Source of the DNA: Achromobacter marplatensis
GTDB taxonomy: Bacteria > Pseudomonadota > Gammaproteobacteria > Burkholderiales > Burkholderiaceae_B
NCBI RefSeq assembly: GCF_002209535.1
Contig: NZ_NJIG01000002.1
Location: 310,001-374,000 of the forward strand
DNA: 64,000 nt
Direction of reading: 5' to 3'
Every line of letters starts with the position of its first letter. The first letter of the stretch is position 1. The translations under genes and the position numbers were made by a program. The notes under the pieces are model-generated. The model searched no databases. It saw only the letters and a list, made by a program, of their open reading frames with translations, and had not been told where the DNA came from. Below, one piece after another: positions 9,445 to 20,427 of the stretch.

Positions 9445-11534
9445 TGCCGTTTTTCAGCGGAGACACTCCCCAGGAATTCCGGATCCGACTGCGCCGCATC
9501 TACGTGCTGTACACGGCCGGCTTCGCGCTAATGATCCTGTTGATGGCGCTGGCCGAAATCCTGGGCATGCCGCGCAACTGGATCGGCTACGTCTTCCTGC
9601 TGGTCACGGTCAGCCTGTACGCGGGCATCGGCATCGTGTGCCGCACCTCGGACCAGGTCGAATACTACGTAGCTGGGCGGCGCGTGCCCGCCATCTACAA
9701 CGGCATGGCGACGGCGGCGGACTGGATGTCGGTCGCGTCCTTCATCGGGGTCGCGGGCACGCTGTACCTGACCGGCTATGGCGGGCTGGCCTACATCATG
9801 GGCTGGACGGGCGGTTACGTGCTGGTGGCGATGCTGCTGGCGCCATACCTGCGGCGCTTCGGCCAGTACACCATTCCCGACTTCATGGGCGCGCGCTATG
9901 GCGGCAACATGCCGCGCCTGGCGGGCGTGGCCTGCGCCATCCTGTGTTCGTTCACCTACCTGGTGGCGCAGATCTACGGCGTGGGCATCATCACCACGCG
10001 CATGACCGGCATTTCGTTCGAGCTGGGCATCTTCGTGGCGCTGGGCGGCATGCTGGTCTGTTCGTTCCTGGGCGGCATGCGCGCCGTGACGTGGACACAG
10101 GTGGGGCAGTACATCATCCTGGTCATCGCCTACCTGGTGCCGGTGGTGTGGCTGTCGATCAAGCACACCGACATGCCCGTGCCGCAGCTGTCGGCCGGCG
10201 TGGTGCTGCAGCAGGTGACCGAAAAAGAGATCTACCTGCAGAACGACCCGTCCGAAATCGAGGTGCGCCGGCTTTGGCAGCAGCACGCCGACCAGATGGC
10301 GCAGCGCGTGCAGGCGCTGCCCGAATCCTGGACGCTGGAAAAGGACAAGCTGCGTAGCCGGCTGGCGCAGTTGAACGCCAGCGATGCGCCCATGGTCGAG
10401 ATCCGTTCCGCCGAACGGGAGTTGGCCGCGTACCCGGCCAGCGTGGAAGATGCGCGCGTGCTCTGGTCGCAAGCCCGTGCGACCTTCGAAGCGCGGGCCG
10501 CACCCCCCACGCCGCATGCCGAACCCTTTCCCGCCAAAGACCCGGAAGAGCGGCGCAACATGCGCATCAATTTCCTGGCGCTGGTGCTGTGCCTGATGCT
10601 GGGAACCGCGGGCATGCCGCACATCCTGATGCGGTCCTACACCACGCCCTCGGTGATCGAGGCGCGCAAGTCGGTGTGCTGGTCTCTGCTGTTCATCCTG
10701 CTGCTGTATTTCATGGCGCCCGCGCTGGCCCTATTGGTCAAGTACGAGGTCTATACGCAGGTCGTGGGGTCGAATTTCCTCAGCCTGCCCAATTGGGTAC
10801 ACGCCTGGAGCGCGGTCGACAGCAACCTGCTGGACGTCACCGACATCAACCGCGACGGCGTCGTGCAGCTAAGTGAAATCAGCATGGGCGCCGACGTGGT
10901 GGTGCTGGCCATGCCTGAGATCGGGGGGCTGCCCTACGTGATTTCAGGCCTGGTGGCGGCCGGCGGGCTGGCGGCCGCGCTATCCACCGCCGACGGCCTG
11001 TTGCTGACCTTGTCCAATTCCCTGTCGCACGACATGTGGTACCGGATGGTGTCGCCGCGCATGTCGGCCGCGCGCCGGGTGATGGTGTCGAAAATCCTGT
11101 TGCTGGTGGTGGCGTTCGGCGCGGCCTGGGTGGCGGCGCGCAAGCCTGCCGACATCCTGTTCATGGTGTCAGCCGCCTTTTCGTTCGCGGCGTCGTCCTT
11201 TTTTCCCGCCCTGGTCATGGGCGTATTCTGGCGCCGCGCCAACAAATGGGGCGCCACCTTGGGCATGGCGGCGGGGCTGGCAGTGACCTTCGCCTACATG
11301 ACGCACACGCATCCGTGGCTGCGCGAATGGGTGCTGGGCATTTCACGCACGCAACCGGTCGACCTGTGGTGGGGCATCCAGCCGATCGCGGCCGGCATAT
11401 TCGGCGCGCCCGTGGCCTTCCTGACGATCATCGTGGTGTCGCTGCTGACGCCGCCGCCTGACCGCGCGACGCTGGCGCTGGTGGATTATCTGCGCCACCC
11501 GGGCGCGCCGCGCCCGCCGGCCGAAAACGCCTAA
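9444..11534 (+). CDS. sodium:solute symporter, VC_2705-type large subunit
   Basis: Inner-membrane sodium/solute symporter (SSS family, ActP/PutP relatives), 696 aa, long for the family. Family motifs include YYVAGRRVPAIYNGMATAADWMS early and SGLVAAGGLAAALSTADGLLLTLSNSLSHD near residue 510. Two soluble insertions stand out: a charged, helix-rich stretch about residues 250-370 between membrane segments, and a canonical EF-hand loop DINRDGVVQLSE at residues 467-478. Start ATG at 9444 overlaps the DUF4212 stop. Its stop overlaps that of the convergent gene (TAA versus TAG). Acetate, lactate or another monocarboxylate is a guess from relatives. Confidence 0.88.
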   Translation: MPFFSGDTPQEFRIRLRRIYVLYTAGFALMILLMALAEILGMPRNWIGYVFLLVTVSLYAGIGIVCRTSDQVEYYVAGRRVPAIYNGMATAADWMSVASFIGVAGTLYLTGYGGLAYIMGWTGGYVLVAMLLAPYLRRFGQYTIPDFMGARYGGNMPRLAGVACAILCSFTYLVAQIYGVGIITTRMTGISFELGIFVALGGMLVCSFLGGMRAVTWTQVGQYIILVIAYLVPVVWLSIKHTDMPVPQLSAGVVLQQVTEKEIYLQNDPSEIEVRRLWQQHADQMAQRVQALPESWTLEKDKLRSRLAQLNASDAPMVEIRSAERELAAYPASVEDARVLWSQARATFEARAAPPTPHAEPFPAKDPEERRNMRINFLALVLCLMLGTAGMPHILMRSYTTPSVIEARKSVCWSLLFILLLYFMAPALALLVKYEVYTQVVGSNFLSLPNWVHAWSAVDSNLLDVTDINRDGVVQLSEISMGADVVVLAMPEIGGLPYVISGLVAAGGLAAALSTADGLLLTLSNSLSHDMWYRMVSPRMSAARRVMVSKILLLVVAFGAAWVAARKPADILFMVSAAFSFAASSFFPALVMGVFWRRANKWGATLGMAAGLAVTFAYMTHTHPWLREWVLGISRTQPVDLWWGIQPIAAGIFGAPVAFLTIIVVSLLTPPPDRATLALVDYLRHPGAPRPPAENA

Positions 11535-12670
11535 GGCGTGCCGCAGGCGTCGGTCTTGCGATTGTCCGGATCGGTGCAGGCCGCCCACACGGCGTCGGGC
11601 ATGGCTTGCAGCAAGGTATACGTCTGGCCCGGCGCCCACAGCCATTGCACACCGCCCGGCGTCTGGCCGGCGGCTTCCCAGATGCGCTGCTTCTGCGCGG
11701 CGGTCAGGGCGAACTGGCCGCCATTGCCGCTGTTGCCTTTGGCCAGCACCTGGGCGGGGTCGCGCTTGGCGGCGTAGATGTCGCGGCCGCCGTTGCCGGG
11801 CGTGGGCCGCACGATGGCCCAGTCATAGTGGTACGAATCCAGCGCGGGCGGCTTCCAGGTCGGGCCCGGCAATACCAGCACGGCGTAGTCGCTTTGAATC
11901 TCGCGATAGGGCAGCCCCAGCGCAGGGCCGTCTTCGGCCCACCCGATGTGGGGGCGCAAGTAGCGCTGCACCGTGCGGCCCTGGCCGTCATAGGCCACGA
12001 CCTGCGACGCCTCGCCGGATTTCTCCTGATACGCGATGACGCGCAGCAACCGGCCTGCCGCGTCATGCACGTAGCGGGTCATCGGTTGGGAGGCTGCGGC
12101 GCAATCGTTGGCGCCCAGTTCGGCCAGCCAGCCGTGTTCGTCATAGCGCAGACAGTAGCGTACCGGTGGGTTCGGGCGGCCGTCCGCCGCGCGGGAGCGC
12201 TCTTCATAACCGGTCAGACGGTCGCCATCGCCATAGTAGTAGCGGGTTTCCGAGTCGGGTGACGGCAGGGCGGCCTTGCGGGATTCACGGGCCGCATCCA
12301 CGGCGTTGACACTGTAGCGCGCGATGCCGCACAGATGCCGGCGCCCGTCGGCGCCGGTTTCGAAGCGCAGCATCGCGACGCCGATACGCGCATCCGGCGC
12401 GGCGGCGTACACCGACCAATCCACGTGTTCGGCCCAGATCACAGGCGTGGCGCGCGCGCCGGTCTCCACCGAGACGGCGGGCTGCCATGACTGGATGCGC
12501 GAACCGTCCAGCGCCAGCAAGGTGTTTGTGCCCTCCAGCGAGATGTCCATGACCCGCGTCTGGCGTTGGGCGGATGCGGCCAGCGGCTCGCAGAGCGCGC
12601 TGGCCAGGCCGGGCGCCATCGACAGCGCGGTCAGCGCCAGCAGGCGCAGGGCAGGTTCAACGCGCGGCAT
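11531..12670 (-). CDS. unknown exported protein
   Basis: 379 aa from the ATG at 12670; an alternative TTG five codons upstream exists. A signal peptide is visible (hydrophobic LRLLALTALSMAPGLASA, cleavage near residue 25). The middle holds RHS/YD-like phrases, TRYYYGDGDRLTGYEE, YCLRYDEHGWLAELG and TRYVHDAAGRLLRV, suggesting a small beta-rich periplasmic protein that borrowed YD-type repeats. Function unknown. The start overlaps the end of the upstream gene by 14 nt, placing it last in the trxB-smr-emrE chain. Confidence 0.75.
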   Translation of the reverse strand: MPRVEPALRLLALTALSMAPGLASALCEPLAASAQRQTRVMDISLEGTNTLLALDGSRIQSWQPAVSVETGARATPVIWAEHVDWSVYAAAPDARIGVAMLRFETGADGRRHLCGIARYSVNAVDAARESRKAALPSPDSETRYYYGDGDRLTGYEERSRAADGRPNPPVRYCLRYDEHGWLAELGANDCAAASQPMTRYVHDAAGRLLRVIAYQEKSGEASQVVAYDGQGRTVQRYLRPHIGWAEDGPALGLPYREIQSDYAVLVLPGPTWKPPALDSYHYDWAIVRPTPGNGGRDIYAAKRDPAQVLAKGNSGNGGQFALTAAQKQRIWEAAGQTPGGVQWLWAPGQTYTLLQAMPDAVWAACTDPDNRKTDACGTP

Positions 12671-13304
12671 TGTGCAGGTGGGCAACCAGCCCCCAGAGTT
12701 CGCTGCTGACCCCGCCCAAGCGCAGCGCGCCGCCGTGCGTATCCATCAGCAGGAACGGGTAGGCGTTGCGTTCCAGCTTGCCGGGGGGCGGCAGCCGGTA
12801 GGGCGTGAAATGCTTATCCGACAGCAGGTAGGTATTGGTCATGTCGCCCACGTCCACGTGCAGATACCAGACGGTCAGGTCCCCGACGTTCAACGCCGGG
12901 TCCGCTTCTGGATACACGCCGCCCTGGCCGGCGGGGATGCCGCTGTCCAGCACGCCCAGGAACACCGCTCGCGGACCGTGTTGCGAGAGATAGGCCCCGT
13001 CGCTGCCACGCCGCGCGAAGCTCTGGCGGATGAATCCCGCTGCGCGCGATCCGGGCACCACCGTGCGGGCGAACATCGCGTCCAGCTCGGCCTCGGATAG
13101 CGGGCGCCGCGAGGCGGACAGGCGGTCCAGATCTTGCTTGAAGTCCGTCAGCCACGCCCGGTAGCGCACGAGCTCCGCGGCGCGGTTGAATTCCTGTGAC
13201 CACGCGTTGCCGGCCAGCAGGAAGGCAAGGCAGCCGACGCACAACCAGGCCGCCAGCCAACGGCGGACCCACAACGCAGCCGGCGGCGCGACGGCGCGGC
13301 TCAA
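12657..13304 (-). CDS. unknown membrane-anchored protein
   Basis: About 215 aa with an N-terminal hydrophobic segment ([21 protein letters not shown]), so exported or anchored, followed by a soluble domain with no motif I recognise. The most 5' start is a TTG that overlaps the emrE stop (TTGA); there is no ATG in the early region, so the exact start is uncertain. It overlaps the next gene by 14 nt. Constant tight spacing with that gene suggests the two work as a pair. Confidence 0.7.
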   Translation of the reverse strand: MSRAVAPPAALWVRRWLAAWLCVGCLAFLLAGNAWSQEFNRAAELVRYRAWLTDFKQDLDRLSASRRPLSEAELDAMFARTVVPGSRAAGFIRQSFARRGSDGAYLSQHGPRAVFLGVLDSGIPAGQGGVYPEADPALNVGDLTVWYLHVDVGDMTNTYLLSDKHFTPYRLPPPGKLERNAYPFLLMDTHGGALRLGGVSSELWGLVAHLHNAAR

Positions 13305-13626
13305 TGCGAGACGGATTTCGAAAACACGTTCATCACCACCACGCCGGCGATGATGAGGCCGATACCGATCATCGCCGGCGTGTCCAGGTGCTGCTTGAAC
13401 AGCACCGCGCCCACGATCGAGATCAGCACGATGCCGACCCCGGACCAGATGGCGTAGGCGATGCCTACCGGGATCTCGCGCAGCGTCAGCGACAGGAAGT
13501 AGAAGGAGATCAGGTAGCCGGTGACCGTGATGAGGGACGGCACCAGCCGGGTGAAGCCTTCAGAGCCCTTCAGGGCGCTGGTGGCGAAGATCTCGGCGAT
13601 GATCGCCACGCCCAGGTAGAGCCATT

Positions 13627-13630
<4 letters not shown>
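13301..13630 (-). CDS. emrE: EmrE-type small multidrug resistance transporter
   Basis: 109 aa, four membrane segments, proton-coupled export of quaternary ammonium and other lipophilic cations. Membrane-embedded E13 (AIIAEIFAT) is the conserved proton/drug site. [10 protein letters not shown] and [19 protein letters not shown] match the EmrE/Qac branch rather than the guanidinium exporter branch. The ATG overlaps the stop of the upstream Smr-domain gene (ATGA), and its own stop overlaps the next gene. Assignment to the SMR family is secure; the exact drug range is not. Confidence 0.92.
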
Positions 13631-15253
<1,623 letters not shown>

Positions 15254-15268
15254 TTAGGTTAACGCCCA

Positions 15269-15276
15269 ATTATAAT
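15269..15276. promoter_or_regulatory. near-consensus -10 element between trxB and ftsK
   Basis: The 33-bp gap between the divergent trxB and ftsK starts contains ATTATAAT, which is palindromic and offers TATAAT to both strands. No good -35 sits 16-18 bp away on either side. On the plus strand it overlaps the first ftsK ATG (15275), which raises doubt about that start. Confidence 0.35.
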
Positions 15277-17668
15277 GAGCCGCATGCCGCGTATCTCGAC
15301 TGCTTCTCCGCGCGCCTCGCGCAACACCCGCAACGGGCCTTCGCCGCTACAAACGCGTATTTCCGCGTTGCTGCGCGAAGCCCGCTGGATCCTATTTGCC
15401 GCCCTGGCGGCCTGGCTCACCCTGGTGCTGGCCACCTGGAGCGCGTCCGACCCTGGCTGGTCGCACTCCGTGCCCGGCGACGTCGTGCGCAACCATGGGG
15501 GACGGCTGGGCGCCTATCTGGCGGACATCCTCCTCTATCTCTTCGGCTTTTCGGCCTGGTGGTGGGTGGTTCTGCTGCTGCACCGGGTGCGCGCGGGCTA
15601 CCGGCGACTCGCCAGCCAGCTTAAGGTAACTAATAGTAAACAACCGGAAGTGTTGCCGCGCGTCCACTGGGAAGAGGGCATCGGCTTCTTCCTGCTGCTG
15701 CTGGGCTCGCTGGGCATGGAAGCCCTGCGCCTGGCCAGCCGCGGCACGCATCTGCCCGGCGCTTCTGAATCCGCCAGCGGCGCAGGCGGCGTCATCGGCC
15801 ATACGCTGGCCGACCTGATCAGTCGTAGCATCGGCTTTACCGGCAGCACGCTGGCCTTCCTGGTCATGCTGGCCATCGGCCTGAGCCTGTTCTTTTCGTT
15901 CTCGTGGCTGGCCGTGGCCGAACGCGTGGGCTCCTGGATGGAAGGCCTGATCCGCCGCGTCCGCAATTCCTACGCCGCCCGCGAAGACCGCAAGGTTGGC
16001 CAGGTCGCCAAGGCCGTGCGTACCGAGCAGGTCGAGGCCAAGCAGGAAAAGCTGGTGCACGAGCAGCCGGTGCGCATCGAACCCGCCATTACCGTCGTGC
16101 CCAAGTCCGAACGCGTCGAAAAGGAAAAGCAGCAGTCGCTGTTCTTTGCGCCTTCGGGCGGCGCCGAAGGCGACCTGCCGGCCATCAGCCTGCTGGACCC
16201 GCCGTTGACCAATCAGGAAACGGTGTCGGCCGAGACCATCGAATTCACCTCGCGCCTGATCGAAAAGAAGCTGGCCGACTTCGGCGTGTCCGTCACGGTC
16301 GTGGCGGCGCAGGCCGGCCCGGTCATCACGCGCTATGAAATCGAGCCGGCCACCGGCGTGAAGGGCAGCCAGATCGTCAACCTGGCCAAGGACCTGGCGC
16401 GCGCGCTGAGCCTGGTCAGCATCCGGGTGGTGGAAACCATCCCGGGCAAGAACCTGATGGGCCTGGAACTGCCCAACCCGCGCCGCCAGATGGTGCGCCT
16501 GTCTGAAATTCTGGGTTCGCAGACCTATCACGCCAGCCATTCGGTGGTGACGATGGCGCTGGGCAAGGACATCGCCGGTAACCCGGTCGTCGCCGACCTG
16601 GCCAAGATGCCTCACCTGCTGGTGGCCGGTACGACGGGTTCGGGCAAGTCGGTGGGGATCAACGCCATGATCCTGTCTTTGCTGTACAAGGCCGATGCGT
16701 CCCACACCCGCCTGATCCTGATCGACCCCAAGATGCTGGAAATGAGCGTCTACGAGGGCATCCCGCACTTGCTGGCCCCCGTCGTGACCGACATGCGCCA
16801 GGCGTCCAACGCGCTGAACTGGTGCGTGGGCGAAATGGAAAAGCGCTACCGCCTCATGAGCAAGATGGGGGTGCGCAACCTGGCGGGCTACAACACCAAG
16901 ATTCGCGACGCCATCAAGCGCGAAGAACCCATTCCGAACCCGTTCTCGCTCACGCCCGACCAGCCCGAGCCGCTGTCGCCGCTGCCCACCATCGTGGTGG
17001 TCATCGACGAGCTGGCCGACCTGATGATGGTGGTGGGCAAGAAGATCGAAGAACTGATCGCCCGCCTGGCGCAGAAGGCGCGCGCCGCCGGCATCCACCT
17101 GATCCTGGCCACGCAGCGCCCCAGCGTGGACGTCATCACGGGCCTGATCAAGGCCAACATCCCCACGCGCATCGCGTTCCAGGTGTCGTCCAAGATCGAC
17201 TCGCGCACCATTCTTGACCAGATGGGCGCCGAAACCCTGCTGGGCCAGGGCGACATGCTCTACATGCCGCCGGGCACCGGCTTGCCGGTGCGCGTGCACG
17301 GCGCGTTCTGCAGTGACGATGAAGTGCATCGCGTGGTGGAAAGCCTGAAGGCGCAGGGCGAACCGAACTACATCGAAGGCCTGCTGGAAGGCGGGGTCGA
17401 GGGCGACAATGGCGAAGGCGCCAGCAGCGTCACCGGCATCGGCGGCGACGCGGAATCCGACCCGATGTACGACCAGGCCTGCGAAGTGGTGCTCAAGCAC
17501 CGCCGCGCCTCGATCTCGCTGGTGCAGCGTCACCTGCGCATTGGTTACAACCGCGCGGCCCGGTTACTCGAGCAAATGGAGCAATCGGGTATGGTGTCGG
17601 CGATGCAATCCAATGGCAACCGGGAAATCCTGGTCCCTGCCGCAGCCGCCGCCCGAGAGGAAGCATGA
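15275..17668 (+). CDS. ftsK: DNA translocase FtsK
   Basis: Septal DNA pump that segregates chromosome termini and acts with XerCD at dif. About 797 aa: four N-terminal membrane segments (within residues 35-215), a short linker (about 220-330), the RecA-like motor with Walker A GTTGSGKS at 452-459 and Walker [11 protein letters not shown] near 575-585, and a C-terminal gamma winged-helix (about 730-790, [22 protein letters not shown]) that reads KOPS sites. The short linker is usual in this group. Two starts are possible, 15275 and 15284; the first overlaps a TATAAT. The stop overlaps the lolA start. Confidence 0.97.
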   Translation: MSRMPRISTASPRASRNTRNGPSPLQTRISALLREARWILFAALAAWLTLVLATWSASDPGWSHSVPGDVVRNHGGRLGAYLADILLYLFGFSAWWWVVLLLHRVRAGYRRLASQLKVTNSKQPEVLPRVHWEEGIGFFLLLLGSLGMEALRLASRGTHLPGASESASGAGGVIGHTLADLISRSIGFTGSTLAFLVMLAIGLSLFFSFSWLAVAERVGSWMEGLIRRVRNSYAAREDRKVGQVAKAVRTEQVEAKQEKLVHEQPVRIEPAITVVPKSERVEKEKQQSLFFAPSGGAEGDLPAISLLDPPLTNQETVSAETIEFTSRLIEKKLADFGVSVTVVAAQAGPVITRYEIEPATGVKGSQIVNLAKDLARALSLVSIRVVETIPGKNLMGLELPNPRRQMVRLSEILGSQTYHASHSVVTMALGKDIAGNPVVADLAKMPHLLVAGTTGSGKSVGINAMILSLLYKADASHTRLILIDPKMLEMSVYEGIPHLLAPVVTDMRQASNALNWCVGEMEKRYRLMSKMGVRNLAGYNTKIRDAIKREEPIPNPFSLTPDQPEPLSPLPTIVVVIDELADLMMVVGKKIEELIARLAQKARAAGIHLILATQRPSVDVITGLIKANIPTRIAFQVSSKIDSRTILDQMGAETLLGQGDMLYMPPGTGLPVRVHGAFCSDDEVHRVVESLKAQGEPNYIEGLLEGGVEGDNGEGASSVTGIGGDAESDPMYDQACEVVLKHRRASISLVQRHLRIGYNRAARLLEQMEQSGMVSAMQSNGNREILVPAAAAAREEA

Positions 17669-18291
17669 TGAAGACGTTTCGCCGCCTGGCCATCGCCACC
17701 GCCTTGAGTCTGGCGCCTGCCCTGGTGTTTGCCGCCAGCGCGCAAGAGCAATTGAAGGCCTTCGTCTCGTCTGTCACGGCGGCCACCGGTTCGTTCTCCC
17801 AGTACACGGTGAACAACCAGGGCCGCACGCAGCCTGCGCAGACCGGCGTGTTTTCGTTCCAGCGCCCGGGCAAGTTCAAATGGGCGGTGCAGAAGCCGTA
17901 CGAACAGCTCGTCATCTCGGACGGCCGCACGGTCTTCCAGTTCGACCCTGATCTGGCGCAAGTGACCGAGCGCAAGGTGGATGCCGCCATCGGCACCTCG
18001 CCCGCCGCGATCCTGTTCGGCTCCGGTTCGCTTGAGCAATCGTTCGACGTGTCGGCGCTGCCGGCCAAGGATGGCGTGGAGTGGCTGCGCGCCAAGCCGC
18101 GCACGGCCGACGCCGGTTTTTCGCGCGTGGACATCGGCATGAAGGACAACCTGCCGGTGCGCGTCGAACTCCTGGATTCCTTCGGCCAGACGACGCGCGT
18201 GGACTTGTCCGCAATCGCCGCCAACCCGTCGCTGTCCGCCAAGGAATTCCAATTCACGGCGCCCAAGGGCGTAGACGTCGTAAAAATGTAG
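17665..18291 (+). CDS. lolA: outer-membrane lipoprotein carrier protein LolA
   Basis: Periplasmic chaperone that ferries lipoproteins from LolCDE to LolB, 208 aa. Signal peptide of about 23 residues (ends ALVFAAS), then [45 protein letters not shown] and [12 protein letters not shown], the typical LolA core. The ATG overlaps the ftsK stop (ATGATGA region), with GAGAGGAAGC upstream. The ftsK-lolA pairing is a common gammaproteobacterial and betaproteobacterial order. Confidence 0.96.
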   Translation: MMKTFRRLAIATALSLAPALVFAASAQEQLKAFVSSVTAATGSFSQYTVNNQGRTQPAQTGVFSFQRPGKFKWAVQKPYEQLVISDGRTVFQFDPDLAQVTERKVDAAIGTSPAAILFGSGSLEQSFDVSALPAKDGVEWLRAKPRTADAGFSRVDIGMKDNLPVRVELLDSFGQTTRVDLSAIAANPSLSAKEFQFTAPKGVDVVKM

Positions 18292-18298
18292 GCGGGGC

Positions 18299-18481
18299 CG
18301 TAGGATGGGTGAAGCGCGAGGGAACTGTGCGCAAAACACCAGCCGCCCAGCGCGCGCAACCCATCAAGCAGCGGTTGTGTTGTGGCTAAATCAGATAAGA
18401 AGTGTGGCGCTGCTTGATGGGTTACGCGCGTTCTACAGCGGTGTTGTTGCCGCCATCCTCTCGCGCTTCACCCATCCTACG
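18299..18481. repeat. nested inverted repeat, copy A
   Basis: A 183-bp element between lolA and the convergent RidA gene. Outer arms CGTAGGATGGGTGAAGCGCG... (18299-18320) and its exact complement ending at 18481 match over 22 bp. Inner arms at 18351-18373 and 18408-18430, built on AACCCATCAAGCAGCG and its complement, match with one mismatch. No reading frame. Copies B and C are at 25269-25450 and 48518-48698. Confidence 0.9.
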
Positions 18482-18495
18482 TCGCAACGCCCCCA

Positions 18496-18909
18496 TCAAG
18501 GCCGCTTATACGCCACGCAATCGATCTCCACCTTGGCGTCCACCATCAGGCTGGACTGCACGCAGGCGCGTGCGGGCGGGTTTTCGCCGAAGTATTCCTT
18601 GAAGACCTTGTTGAACGACGGGAAGTCGCGGGCGTCGTCCAGCCAGACGCCGCAGCGCACCACGTGTTCCGGGCCGTAGCCGGCTTCCTTCAGGATGGCC
18701 AGCAGTTGCTGGATGGCCTTGTGGCACTGCGCCACGGTTCCGCCTTCGATCACTTCGCCGTTTTCCATCGGCACCTGGCCGGACACGTGCAGCCAGCCGT
18801 CGGCGGCGACGGCGCGCGCGAACGGCATGTGCGAACCGCCTTGGCCGGTGCCGCCGGCGACGCCGTAGCGGGTGATGCCGTTTTGGTCGACAGTGGGGGC
18901 ATTGCTCAT
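18496..18909 (-). CDS. RidA-family enamine/imine deaminase
   Basis: 137 aa YjgF/YER057c/UK114 family protein. RidA members hydrolyse reactive enamine/imine products of PLP-dependent dehydratases. The stretch RACVQSSLMVDAKVEIDCVAYK carries the conserved R before a beta strand and the C-terminal acidic residue of the active cleft. AGGAG stands seven bases before the ATG. It is the last gene of the minus-strand D-amino-acid block, 10 nt after the D-aminoacylase gene, consistent with cleaning up after the PLP deaminase encoded at the other end. Confidence 0.9.
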   Translation of the reverse strand: MSNAPTVDQNGITRYGVAGGTGQGGSHMPFARAVAADGWLHVSGQVPMENGEVIEGGTVAQCHKAIQQLLAILKEAGYGPEHVVRCGVWLDDARDFPSFNKVFKEYFGENPPARACVQSSLMVDAKVEIDCVAYKRP

Positions 18910-18919
18910 GGGGAGGCTC

Positions 18920-20413
18920 CTATTGGGATGGGGTTGATGCCGGAGAAAGGGAAGACGCCGCCGCGAAGCTCGCGCGCAGGTCGCCGTTGCGCGGCAGCCA
19001 GCGGCCGGCGCGGTCGCCGGTGGGCTGCCCCTGGTGGTACGACAGGGTGCCGTTGACCCAGACGGCTTCGATGCCGGCCGCGGTCTGAACCGGCGCGGCG
19101 AAGGTGGCGCGGTCGATGACAGTGTCCGGATTGAACAGCACCAGATCGGCGTGATAGCCCTCGCGCACCAGGCCGCGGTCGGCCAGGCCGAAGCGGGCGG
19201 CGGACAAGCCGGTCATCTTGTGCACGGCCTGGATCAGTGGGAACAGCCCGACGTCGCGGCTGTAATGGCCCAGCACGCGCGGGAAGGCGCCCCACAGGCG
19301 CGGATGTGGCATCGGGTCATTGGGCAGTCCGTCCGACCCGACCATCGTCAGCGGGTGCGACAGCACGCGGCGCACGTCGTCCTCATGCATGTTGTGATAG
19401 ACGGCGCCGGCCGGTTGCAGGCGTTGCGCGGCCTCTCGCAGCGTCACGCCCCAGTCGGCCGCGATGGCGGCCAGTTTGCGACGGGCTTGCTCGGGATGCG
19501 GCACGGACCAGGTGATGTCGATGTCGAACTCATCGGTGACCTGCTTCAAGTCCAACGTGGACGAGCTGGCCGAATACGGATAGCAGTCGCAGCCCACGTG
19601 TTGCAGGCGCCCCGCGTTCTCCAGCTTGAACAGCACTTCCTTCGTGCGGCCCCAGTTGCCGGCGCCGGCGCATTTCAGGTGCGACACCACCACCGGCACG
19701 CGGGCGTGCAGGGCGATGTCGAACGCTTCCTGCATGGCCTCGAGAATGGCCGCGAACTCGGAACGCAGGTGCGTGGTGTAGAGCGCGCCGAATTCATCCA
19801 GCGCTTCGGCCAGCAGCTTGACCTCGGTCGTGTCGGCCTCGAAGGCGGACGCATAGGCCAGGCCCGTGCTCAGCCCGATCGCCCCGTGTGCCAGCGCATC
19901 GCGCAGTTGCTCGCGCATGGCCAGCACTTCGTCCTGCGTGGCGGCGCGGTCCAGGCGGTCCATGTGGTTGCTGCGCAGGGCGGTGTGGCCCACCAGCGCG
20001 GCTACGTTCACCGCCGGTTGCGCGGCTTCGATGGCGCGCGTGTAGTCGGCGAAGGTGGGGTAGTTGAAGTCTTCGCGGCCGCCCAGCAGGTTCATCGGAT
20101 CCGGGGGCTCGGCGCGCAACGACACGGGCGAAGCGCTGATGCCGCAATTGCCCACCACCACGGTCGTCACGCCCTGGGACAGCTTGGGCAGCATGCCCGG
20201 CGTCCGGATGACGTTGGTGTCGTCATGCGTGTGCACGTCGATGAAGCCGGGGGCCAGCGCCAGGTCCGTGCCGTCGATGATGTGGCGGGCTTGCGCGCCG
20301 GGCAAGGCACCGATGGCGGCGATGCGGCCATCGGCCAGGGCCACGCTGGCGCGGATTTCTGGGCCGCCGGTACCGTCCAGGACGCGGACGTTGCCAATGA
20401 GGGTGTCGTACAT
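18920..20413 (-). CDS. N-acyl-D-amino-acid deacylase (D-aminoacylase family)
   Basis: Zinc amidohydrolase, 497 aa from the ATG at 20413 (a TTG six codons upstream is possible). Removes acyl groups from N-acyl-D-amino acids. Metal and catalytic residues of the family are visible: H61 and H63 (DVHTHDD), C90 (GNCGIS), H215 (TTHLRSE), H245 (VSHLKCAG) and D361 (MVGSDG). The full set argues for activity; preference among D-Glu, D-Asp and neutral D-amino acids cannot be read from it. It lies 14 nt after the RpiR regulator gene and 10 nt before the RidA gene. Confidence 0.9.
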   Translation of the reverse strand: MYDTLIGNVRVLDGTGGPEIRASVALADGRIAAIGALPGAQARHIIDGTDLALAPGFIDVHTHDDTNVIRTPGMLPKLSQGVTTVVVGNCGISASPVSLRAEPPDPMNLLGGREDFNYPTFADYTRAIEAAQPAVNVAALVGHTALRSNHMDRLDRAATQDEVLAMREQLRDALAHGAIGLSTGLAYASAFEADTTEVKLLAEALDEFGALYTTHLRSEFAAILEAMQEAFDIALHARVPVVVSHLKCAGAGNWGRTKEVLFKLENAGRLQHVGCDCYPYSASSSTLDLKQVTDEFDIDITWSVPHPEQARRKLAAIAADWGVTLREAAQRLQPAGAVYHNMHEDDVRRVLSHPLTMVGSDGLPNDPMPHPRLWGAFPRVLGHYSRDVGLFPLIQAVHKMTGLSAARFGLADRGLVREGYHADLVLFNPDTVIDRATFAAPVQTAAGIEAVWVNGTLSYHQGQPTGDRAGRWLPRNGDLRASFAAASSLSPASTPSQ

Positions 20414-20427
20414 CTTGGGTTCCAGGT

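Noticed and set aside
15392-17533. 713-codon frame opposite ftsK
   Set aside because: Antisense shadow: His/Gln/Arg/Val-rich composition typical of the reverse of GC-biased codons; the opposite strand has an intact FtsK.
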